Below, piece after piece: positions 25,383 through 34,500 of a stretch of DNA of 64,000 nucleotides. Numbering within the stretch: position 1 is the first letter of the stretch; each line of letters opens with the position of its first letter. The notes under the pieces were generated by a model. That model was given only the letters and a program-made list of their open reading frames with translations, did no database searches and had not been told where the DNA came from. The stretch is from positions 1-64,000 of IMG/VR virus record IMGVR_UViG_3300042301_002266; one strand, given 5' to 3'. The translations under genes and the position numbers were made by a program. Source of the DNA: a virus.

Positions 25383-28300
25383 TGAAAACCACAGGAAGTA
25401 GTTTTGTAGATTTATTGTTTGATAGAGAGGCATCTCTTAAATCATCTCATGTTGTAGTTGCTGAGTTCAATATGAATTCATACTATGAAATTGCAAAGCT
25501 TGGATGCTACACTGGTGCACCCTCAGCTGTTCCACAAACCTACACGGCAAGTGGATGGGATAATGGAAATGATAAAAATGCATTTGGTTCAGATGACATA
25601 GGTAATATCTATACTGATAACGATGATAGATTAAAGGTAAGTCCATTAAGAGAATGCTTTAAGCCAAATAGACCAGATGCTGGTCTTATTCATGGAATAG
25701 CAATTAATGGATATCAAAAAAGAATAATCTCTAGTAATGAGTATATAAAGCAATCAGGTTTTTCAAATTCAGAGACCAGGCTTTACCCAGTATCTTCAGA
25801 CTCATCTTTTAAGTATTGGAACTCTTACAGAAGTTTAAATAAAACACAGGTTGGTTTATCTAACGGTTCTTTAAATATATCAAATGCTAATCCTTTTGTT
25901 GTTTATTCAAATAGCTTTAAGGCTAACAAGATAACAATTAAAACTCAAAAAGATAAAGGATATCCAAATAAGTTTAAAATTCAATATTTAAATACAAGTA
26001 ATAACTGGGTAACAGCAATTGATAGATCATCATCTGCAAGTACTGCTGGTATTAATGGAAAGATTGAGATATCTTATGATGGAACAAGTTGGTACTTTGT
26101 AAACTCATCAAATGCTCAGTCTTATTTAGATCAGTTTTCTGAGAACACAACACAGGCTGTAACAATGAAGGGTATAAGACTTCTTGTTTATGGAATGTCA
26201 AGACAGTATACCCCACTAGAACTTATTGAAATTTCACCAAGGTTGGTTGTAAATATGACAAACCATGTTATGTCTTTTTCCATAAGTTCAAGCATTGGAG
26301 ATAGTCAGTATGGATTGCCTTTAGGATCGCTTGTAAGCTCTAATGGAAGCATGGTCTTGTCAAATGAAACTAGAATATTTGACAAAATGAATCCAGATTC
26401 TATTTTTACATATGTAAAAGATTCTAGTGTAGAAAATTATGAACTAGAAACAATGCTAAGGGCAAATGTTAAGTTTGTATTTTATCAAATACTTATAAAT
26501 GATTTAAATGAGTATGCCGTTCCAATTAAAACTATGTATTCAACACAATGGTCTCAGGCTTCAGAATTTACTACATCAGTAAACCTAGAAGACTATATTA
26601 AATTCTTTAGAGAAACTCAGGCACCAAACTTACTTATTGGATACAAGAATCCACTAAAGTCATCACTAGCTATTAGAATGCTATTGGATAACATTGGATA
26701 TAATAAGTTTTCTTTTGAAACAAAAGATAGTATTGATCCAGAAATGAATTTCTTTTATTCCTCAAATGATTTTACAGTTGCAGAAGCACTTAATGATATT
26801 GCAACTTCGGTACAACTATCAATGTTTATGGATGCAGATAATAACTTTGTAGTTATGACAAAAGATAGAATATCTTCTAGAACTGCATTTGATATAAACT
26901 CCGCAGAAATAGAGGGAAAGAATTACTGGTTTATTGGAAACCAACCCGTTTCTAGTGATGCTGAATATTCTTATATTCAGGATAAGTTTTCTAACATTGA
27001 GTCAATTAGTGAAACATCTATTCCTCCAGTTACCGATGGTACCGTTCAATATAAAATTATTAATATTAAAAAGGAGCCAACAGCACTTGCAGAAGAATTT
27101 GATCCAGTAAAAAGACAAGAGCTTATTGATAAAGCATCCACTAGCCCAACTACAGTTTTAACAGAGCTTTCTTTTGTTCCAGGAATTCTTTGGGAAGCAA
27201 CTCAATCAGATAGTTCTCAATCAGTTTTGATTTCAGCAATCTTAGAAAAAAGTATGTCAAAAGATGGCAGACCATTAAAAGCACTATCTGGAAAAGTAAT
27301 CCCTGCCATAAATGAAGAAGATGCCATAAGGAAAGCTTTTAGTGCCACATATCAAAATCCTGGATATACAGATGCTGATCTTTTAATTAATATTGACAAC
27401 GACTCAGCATATCTATTTTTACAATCAAATAAATATGAAGGATATGTTTACATTAATAATGAAGTTATTAAATATAACGGAATCCTTGTTAGCGTTACAG
27501 AGCCTACAAAATCATATTCTAGATTTATTTTTAATCAAGATGAGCTTGAATCCCTTAGAGGAACTATCCCTAGCGGATCAAAAGTATTGCCAAAAGCCTT
27601 AATAGTTTATATGAACTTTAAGTTTGTTGGAAAGCCAACTCTTTCAGATAATAGTTTTAGATATACTATTCAAAGCGATGGAAGAGCTCAAAATGGTACT
27701 AGTGCTCAAAAACATGTTGCAAGGTCCTCATCAGATTTTAACGATGACTGGAAAAAAATGTCAACAATTATTGCTGATAAGAAATTAGATGGACTAGGAA
27801 ACAGAGAAGCTTCCTTATCTTACACACTTAATGGAAATCAATCAGGATATGCTAGGCTTTCAGGACCATCAAGTTTAAAGAAAGAAAATCAAAAACCAGG
27901 TGCATCAGTAAAGAACTTACAAATAGATGATTACGGTCAAAGATTTATTCATGGATATTCAAACAACTTAGAGGCTATTCCAGAAGCAGTTGGAACAAGA
28001 ATGAGACTTGTAATGACTGACGGTGATCCTAAAAAAGATACCTCGTCTCATATTGCAGGAATAGCAATGCACCTAACGGACTCTGGAATAGTTGGCGATG
28101 GCAAATATATGAGTGGATACTTTCTTGAAGTTGCACCATCAAGAGACGGAGAAGCAACTGGAAACATAAGACTTTACAGAATGACAACTACCTCTAATAC
28201 AACTGAATGCTTTGTTTTAGGAACTGCTAGAGCCAATATAAGTACAACTAATTTTGTTGGAAGTGTGTCTGAAAACTCAAAATCCTTAAAGGATGGAGTT

Positions 28301-29260
28301 ACTGCTACAATCTTTGAATTAGATTTAAAGTGTAAAGTAGTAAATAAAAAGGGATCCAAATTTGATTTAGAATTCAGCGTCCACTGGCAAGGTGAAAGAT
28401 TGTTTAAGATTATTGACAAAAACGCATCAAGACTGCCAAGAACAAACAGAATTGGAATGTTTGTTAGAGATGATAGTCAAGCAATATATGATCACATTTA
28501 TGCTTATTCTGATGCAGAAAATAAAATTACATCATCCTTTGAGGACTCACTTGGGTACCGCAAGATGAGCGTGGGTAAAGCAGTAAAGATGGCTGCTATA
28601 GGATCACAGAATAATAAAAAGGTTTACTTTGAAGACTTTGCTACAATGGCTAGAGAAATTAAAAAGTTTGATGTTAAGTTTGATGCACCAACATTTACTT
28701 CATCTATGATAGATTTTTCATCAGTAAGTTCAGATTACCTTGTTAAAAACTACTATCCAAATGCCTTTGGTGCTAAGTTTTGGGTATACAACACATCAAA
28801 CTCTACAATAACTCTTGGAGAAGATTCCCTAACACCACTATTTATTAGTGGGATTAAATTAGATTATGTTGCAGACGGAGAAATAAGTCTAAAGAAATAT
28901 ATTGAAGATCTTGAAGATAATAACGAATACGATATTTTACAGAATAGGTTGTATCAAAATAAACAAATGTATGGTGATGTTTCTGTAGGTATTGCATCTG
29001 AGTATATTGCAACAGAAAGACAGGCAGAAAAAATGATGCAATGGATTGTTAAGAATGCATCTCAAGAAAGAAAAGAATTAAATATTTCAGCTTTTTGCAA
29101 TCCCCTACTAGAACTAGGTGACAAGGTAGGAGTATTTTACTCAGATGCAGGTTACTCAGTAGATGATATTGGAAACAAGACCTATGTTGTTGCTGAAATT
29201 AACAGGGAAGTAAACGAAGCTGGTCCAACAACTTCTATCGTTATTAGGGAGTGTCCATAA
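25382..29260 (+). CDS. Large minor tail/baseplate protein (tail-associated, Tal-like)
   Basis: 1292 residues from GTG 25382. The longer frame to 25349 is rejected because GGAGG lies directly before the GTG and the start overlaps the previous stop (TAGTG). No recognisable hydrolase motif. Residues 430-560 have MLLDNIGYNKFSFE and ALNDIATSVQLSMFMDADNNFVVMT, the pattern of central tail-hub (gp27/gp44-like) domains. Towards the end comes SQERKELNISAFCNPLLELGDKVGVFY, which resembles the repeated ELGD-V-V hub motif. Position after the distal tail protein suits the tail hub. Confidence 0.7.
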   Translation: MKTTGSSFVDLLFDREASLKSSHVVVAEFNMNSYYEIAKLGCYTGAPSAVPQTYTASGWDNGNDKNAFGSDDIGNIYTDNDDRLKVSPLRECFKPNRPDAGLIHGIAINGYQKRIISSNEYIKQSGFSNSETRLYPVSSDSSFKYWNSYRSLNKTQVGLSNGSLNISNANPFVVYSNSFKANKITIKTQKDKGYPNKFKIQYLNTSNNWVTAIDRSSSASTAGINGKIEISYDGTSWYFVNSSNAQSYLDQFSENTTQAVTMKGIRLLVYGMSRQYTPLELIEISPRLVVNMTNHVMSFSISSSIGDSQYGLPLGSLVSSNGSMVLSNETRIFDKMNPDSIFTYVKDSSVENYELETMLRANVKFVFYQILINDLNEYAVPIKTMYSTQWSQASEFTTSVNLEDYIKFFRETQAPNLLIGYKNPLKSSLAIRMLLDNIGYNKFSFETKDSIDPEMNFFYSSNDFTVAEALNDIATSVQLSMFMDADNNFVVMTKDRISSRTAFDINSAEIEGKNYWFIGNQPVSSDAEYSYIQDKFSNIESISETSIPPVTDGTVQYKIINIKKEPTALAEEFDPVKRQELIDKASTSPTTVLTELSFVPGILWEATQSDSSQSVLISAILEKSMSKDGRPLKALSGKVIPAINEEDAIRKAFSATYQNPGYTDADLLINIDNDSAYLFLQSNKYEGYVYINNEVIKYNGILVSVTEPTKSYSRFIFNQDELESLRGTIPSGSKVLPKALIVYMNFKFVGKPTLSDNSFRYTIQSDGRAQNGTSAQKHVARSSSDFNDDWKKMSTIIADKKLDGLGNREASLSYTLNGNQSGYARLSGPSSLKKENQKPGASVKNLQIDDYGQRFIHGYSNNLEAIPEAVGTRMRLVMTDGDPKKDTSSHIAGIAMHLTDSGIVGDGKYMSGYFLEVAPSRDGEATGNIRLYRMTTTSNTTECFVLGTARANISTTNFVGSVSENSKSLKDGVTATIFELDLKCKVVNKKGSKFDLEFSVHWQGERLFKIIDKNASRLPRTNRIGMFVRDDSQAIYDHIYAYSDAENKITSSFEDSLGYRKMSVGKAVKMAAIGSQNNKKVYFEDFATMAREIKKFDVKFDAPTFTSSMIDFSSVSSDYLVKNYYPNAFGAKFWVYNTSNSTITLGEDSLTPLFISGIKLDYVADGEISLKKYIEDLEDNNEYDILQNRLYQNKQMYGDVSVGIASEYIATERQAEKMMQWIVKNASQERKELNISAFCNPLLELGDKVGVFYSDAGYSVDDIGNKTYVVAEINREVNEAGPTTSIVIRECP

Positions 29261-29796
29261 TGGCATCTAAATACTTTACATCAAGAGCTAAAGCTTCAAA
29301 GAAGATAACTCCTGCAGGATCAAGCAAGGTTTTTAATGATCCAAATGTTGATGAAAAATACAAAGAAGTTATTAATCAATTTCAAATGTCTCTTATAAAA
29401 AGCGGTGAAGGGTTATTAAATACATTTACTGCTAGTACTGTAAACTCTATTCCAGAATCAATTATTCCAGCGAATGATAGTATAACTAGGCTAAATGATA
29501 GAACTATTCCACAGGCATTTGCAGCAGCAACTGCACAGGTTAGTATAACTAAAAACCAATACCTTGAAAAAATAAATATAATCACAAGGTCTATAGAATC
29601 ATTGGTAAAGTTTGGTAAAAGTAATAAGGCTTCCCTGATTGACTATTTTGGTAAGATAGATACAGCTTCGGGAACCTTTTACCCAACAATTATAAAATAT
29701 GATGCTGAGGGTAATCCTGTGTACGATATGAGGGTATCTATTGGCAATACCATAGGTGAAATAGAAGCTGAAGTTAGGACAGAACATGTATCCTAA
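29260..29796 (+). CDS. Hypothetical tail protein
   Basis: 178 residues starting at ATG 29260, overlapping the previous stop (TAATG). The N-terminus is basic (KYFTSRAKASKKITPAGSSK). A helical central part follows, and the C-terminus has YDAEGNPVYDMRVSIGNTIG. No recognised domain. By position it belongs to the tail tip or fibre attachment set. Confidence 0.5.
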   Translation: MASKYFTSRAKASKKITPAGSSKVFNDPNVDEKYKEVINQFQMSLIKSGEGLLNTFTASTVNSIPESIIPANDSITRLNDRTIPQAFAAATAQVSITKNQYLEKINIITRSIESLVKFGKSNKASLIDYFGKIDTASGTFYPTIIKYDAEGNPVYDMRVSIGNTIGEIEAEVRTEHVS

Positions 29797-29801
29797 TAAG
29801 G

Positions 29802-29810
29802 TGGTAAAAT
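29802..29810 (+). promoter_or_regulatory. Extended -10 promoter (TGGTAAAAT), nearly leaderless
   Basis: TGG-TAAAAT with eight bases to the ATG at 29819 and no SD in that interval. Confidence 0.45.
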
Positions 29811-29818
29811 AGTATATT

Positions 29819-30757
29819 ATGAGAGGTTTTTATAGAATTTATAAGGGAGACACTCTTGTATGTGAACAAGATAATGCTTTAACAGTAGTTGGAAGATCCC
29901 TTATCCTTAAAAGTTTGCTAGGTCTTATTCCTTCAGTGGGAGGATCTATTGCTATTGGAGTTGACAGTCAAGCAAATCCAGCACTAAATGCCAATAAGTT
30001 AATTGACCTAAATACAATGGGGTTTTCAATTGGTCAATCCCCAGTACAACTTGCAACATTAAATAGAACAGATAATGTTGATGCCTTAATTTTTAAAACA
30101 ACAATTAACGACCCGTTAAAATACACAATCTATGAGGTTGGTCTTTATCCAGAAGCTATACAAAATCAGATTATTCAATTTTCAGATTTACTTTTATTTA
30201 ATGGAGAAAGCGATGATGGCTGGACGGAGGGAGTAGAAGAACTATCATCAAAAACAACTGGATCAAGAATGATTTCAGAAAACATTGCCAATGGCACATA
30301 CAGGATTGGAAACGAAGCAGTATACATAGATGCTGGATCAACAGTCTTTAGTACCGTATTTTCTAAAAACTTTACAGACTTTAGCGATAAAGATTTACTT
30401 AAACTAGCAGTTGACCCAACAGGTACAAGTGGAACTTTATTAATTAAGTTTGAAACAAATGATACAAACTTTTATTCAAAAACTTTTACAATAGCCTCTG
30501 GAGGATATCAAATATTAAATTGTGCAAAAGATGAAATCCTGGCAACTGGAGCACCTTCATGGGCAAACATAAATAAGATATCAATCACAATGACATCAAC
30601 TGGATTGGTTCTTGATGGAATTAAATTTGATGATACAGATAACGTAGATGTAAACTACGGATTAATTTCTAGAACAGCACTTGCAACACCTATTCAAAAA
30701 TCAGCAGGAGAGCCTATTACAATTGAATATTACTTAGTTTTAGGATTTAATGAATAA
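29819..30757 (+). CDS. Putative tail/baseplate protein
   Basis: 312 residues. The opening GFYRIYKGDTLVCEQDNALT and later SIAIGVDSQANPAL and YTIYEVGLYPEA resemble baseplate proteins that begin with a YKGD hairpin and a domain that caps fibres. The second half is a carbohydrate-binding-like beta-sandwich (GNEAVYIDAGSTVF, LDGIKFDDTDNV). It starts from a promoter of its own and overlaps the next gene (TAATG). Function by context only. Confidence 0.55.
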   Translation: MRGFYRIYKGDTLVCEQDNALTVVGRSLILKSLLGLIPSVGGSIAIGVDSQANPALNANKLIDLNTMGFSIGQSPVQLATLNRTDNVDALIFKTTINDPLKYTIYEVGLYPEAIQNQIIQFSDLLLFNGESDDGWTEGVEELSSKTTGSRMISENIANGTYRIGNEAVYIDAGSTVFSTVFSKNFTDFSDKDLLKLAVDPTGTSGTLLIKFETNDTNFYSKTFTIASGGYQILNCAKDEILATGAPSWANINKISITMTSTGLVLDGIKFDDTDNVDVNYGLISRTALATPIQKSAGEPITIEYYLVLGFNE

Positions 30758-31593
30758 TGGATATTACAATACCAAACTTAAAACCAGGAAAACATAGAGT
30801 TCTTTTAAAATACTCTGATCCATTTTCTGTAACAGATTCTTCATTTAGTAGAGCTTTGTTTATTGAAACACCAAAAGCTCCACCACTTATTTCTAATCCA
30901 GAATTTGCACCTATAGTGACAAAAAAAGTTGTAAAGAAACAAATAACACGAACATACAATGATACTGTTAGATATAGACAAAGATCAAAAAATGTAGTTA
31001 CTTTATGGACTACCGCAAATCACGGTCTTAAAAAAGGAAACAGGATAACTGTATCTGGAATGAATGGAACCGCAGCAGCAAACTTAAATGCAAGTCATGT
31101 AGTTACAACCGTACCAAATTCAAAAATGATTAAGTTTAATAGAAAAGGTACAACTTTTGCTAAAGCTGCAGACACTGGCACCATATCTTTATCTGAAACA
31201 CTAAGTGTTCCAGACTATTTTATAATTAAAACATTTCTTCCAAATAATCTTAAAAATACTTTAGAGTGGACCTCTACTTTAAGAGATGTCGTTTTCTTTT
31301 TATGGGAAGAAGATGACAACCCTGGAGAGCTTTATTATTTAGATTCAGACATATCAAATGGATCAACAGAATTTACCACGACACCCCCAGCATATCCTGT
31401 AGGCATAACTAGAAAAAGAGCCAATGCTGAAACTAGAATTGAGTCTGGAAATTATAAGTTTAGATATGTTATAGTTAGATACTATAAAAATTCTTCAGGA
31501 TCTTGGGTTGGATATTTTCCAATGCTTTTAGGAGATTCTGTAAGTGTATCATCAATTGACGATATTATAGTATCAGCAGCAGGAGTAGCATAA
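30757..31593 (+). CDS. Putative tail fibre/baseplate protein with FCCH-like module
   Basis: 278 residues. Residues about 68-140 contain NVVTLWTTANHGLKKGNRITVSG then AANLNASHVVTTVPNSKMIKF, the same FCCH-like module found in other virion proteins here. The N-terminal part is Pro/Lys-rich. The C-terminal part has Ig-like strands (LEWTSTLRDVVFFLWEE, YKFRYVIVRYYKNSSGSW). The start shares its A with the previous stop. Likely a tail-fibre connector. Confidence 0.55.
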   Translation: MDITIPNLKPGKHRVLLKYSDPFSVTDSSFSRALFIETPKAPPLISNPEFAPIVTKKVVKKQITRTYNDTVRYRQRSKNVVTLWTTANHGLKKGNRITVSGMNGTAAANLNASHVVTTVPNSKMIKFNRKGTTFAKAADTGTISLSETLSVPDYFIIKTFLPNNLKNTLEWTSTLRDVVFFLWEEDDNPGELYYLDSDISNGSTEFTTTPPAYPVGITRKRANAETRIESGNYKFRYVIVRYYKNSSGSWVGYFPMLLGDSVSVSSIDDIIVSAAGVA

Positions 31594-34500
31594 TGACTAA
31601 TCAAACACAGGACTCTTTAAGCTCTCCACAATCTAGCTACTTAGAAGCAATTTTTGACCCTTTTGATGGATCATCCAAATTACTTTCAACAATTTCTTCT
31701 GCAAACTTTAACGGGGCAATCCCAGACTTAGTTATACAATATCCAGATGCCGTAACAGATGACTTAATTCCAGGAAGATTTTTCTTAATAACAGATACCT
31801 ATTATTTAATTACTAGGGTTGATGAAAATATTGATCCCATAACAACTGATACCATATCTTATAATGTTTGGTATACAGCAGGTGGAGTAGAAAGATATAA
31901 AACTATTTTAAACGGTGTAAAGATATTTACAGACGGAACTGAGCTTCAAATTAGAAAAGATGATTGGGACAATAAATCCATAGGCTCTTCTGGATGGACA
32001 ATAACTACAGAAGGAAACTCGGTATTTTCAAATGTTGCTGTAAGAGGAACCATTGAAGCAACAGATGGTTACTTTGATGGGTTTTTAGTAATTGGTGATC
32101 CAAATGATCCAGAATTCCCAGGATCTATGAAAATTGGAACAAACGTAAATAGTACAAATGATGGTATTTATATTAATGCAAACAACTACTGGTATGATAA
32201 TGGATTGTTCAAGGTTGGTAATGCTACAAAGAATGTTACCTGGAACAATAATGACTTATCAGTAACTGGAGACATAAATGCTACTGGTGGAGTTTTCCAA
32301 GGAAAAATTCAAATAGGTAGCATGTTTCTTGGAGTAGATGCTTCGCCAACATTAGAAAATGGTATCTATATCGATGGAACAAATTATTGGTATGACGATG
32401 GAAACTTTTCGCTGGGAACGGGAACAAACACTATTTCCTTTAATGGGTCTAATATTGTTGTAGGAACTGGTGTTAACATTGCTGGTGAAATTAGTGCTAA
32501 CTCATTGCTTCTTACAAATGGTAGCTTTAGTATGTCTATTAAATCAAACCATACTCCAATCACATCTTCTATAAGAAATATAACAAAAGTAATTTTATCT
32601 GGAACATCTCCTCAATTAGCAGAGTTTACAACATCATCATCTCATCCTTTTGTAGAAGGAGACTTTATTTATGTTTCGGGTTTAAGTAATAGTGGTGGTG
32701 GACTGGGATCATTAAACAAAGTTTTTCAGGTATCTAGTGTAAGCTCAAATACGATAAATGTAAATGCAAGTAGTTCAACAAAAGTGGTAACTGTTAATGC
32801 GGATATTACAGATACAACACTATCTGTAATATCTTCAACTGGAGTTTTTGCAGGTATGGCTGTGTCTGGAACTGGAATACCACCTGGCACTACAGTAGTA
32901 AGTACAACCGCAACAGTAATAACAATATCGAATGATACAACACAAGCATTGTCTGATGCTCCAATTACTTTTTCTCCAATAAATGGTACATATGATTCTA
33001 CTGATACAGGATGGACCAATGGACAAGCAGAATTATCTTATGATGGAATTTATGTAAATCAACACAACTACTGGTATAGCAATGGTTTATTTGGAATTGG
33101 TGATGGAACCAAAGGACTAACTTGGAATGGATCAGCACTAAACGTAACTGGAGTTATTAACGCCTCAGCTGGTGGAACTATGGCAGGATGGGAAATTGGA
33201 ACAGATGAAATCTTTAAAGGAACTGGATCATCAAAGATTGCATTAAATGCAGGTGCAAACCCTAAAATATATATAGGTTCAGGATTTCACTCTAGTGCAG
33301 GTACAGGATTCTATGTAGATTCAACAGGTAAGTTTTCATTGTCAAACCTACTTACTTTTAGTCCAAGTGTTGATATTCCAGAAGCTACTACTACAGGAAC
33401 ATTTAATAGTGGAACAAATACAATAACTGTGACTAGTGCATCTGGAATTGTAAGAGGCATGACGGTTCTTGGAACTGGCATAGCATCAAACTCAACAGTA
33501 ACTAATATATCTGGAACAACAATTACTACTAGCAATAATGCAATTGCAAATGGTACAGGAGTTTCTTTAACATTTATTCTTGATGATTTCTCAGAACTTC
33601 AAGTAAATGGAAGAATTAAGGGCGTTTTAGAATCAACAAGCTCAATTGTAACACCAAGGCTTGCTACCACCGCAACCTCTGTGGTAGTTTCAGGATCTGT
33701 AGGATCTCAAATTGCAACAATAACAACAACAGGTCATGCATTTATTACAGGTGAAAAGATATTAATTGAAAATCTTCCAGCAACTAATGGATTAAATAAT
33801 CTTAACAGAGAGTTTGCTATTTTATCAATTACTGATAGTATAACACTTGTAATAAGTTTATCAGGTATAACTGGAGTAACTAGCTCAACAAATACCAGCC
33901 TAACAGGATCAATAACTTTAAGAGAACTCACAATGGGTCTTCATCCCGCTCAAGGCACAGAATCGTATGCACATAACGCTGGAACAGGAATTAGGCTCGA
34001 TAAGTTTAACTGGTGGTTTACAAATAATCAATTTAGAGTTGGCTCAGTAGATTCATATATTAAATGGACAACAGATCCTACCCCACTCCTTGACGTGGTT
34101 GGTCAAATTAGGGCTACCTCAGGGTATTTAGGTGGGACTGAAGATGGATGGTTAATAGAAACTGGTGTTATTAAGTCTAGTGGTTCTGGAAGTCCAGACT
34201 CTCAAGTGCACCTAGAATCTGGAAACAATGATAACAATCCAAAAATTTATATTGGACCAGACGGTGGTCAGTGGAATGATATAGATACTCCATTTTATGT
34301 AAATTCACAAGGAGAATTTTCGGTTGGTTCTGGAGACTCTTCTTTAACTTATGAGCCAGGAATTGGTGGTAAAGGTTTAATTACGGTAACTGGTAAAGTT
34401 CAGGCATCTGCTGGATATATTGGAGGCAAGGCTCTTGGATGGCAGTTTGGAAGCAACGGAATTCTACAAACTGGAGAAGGAGCAGGAAGACTGGCTCTAG

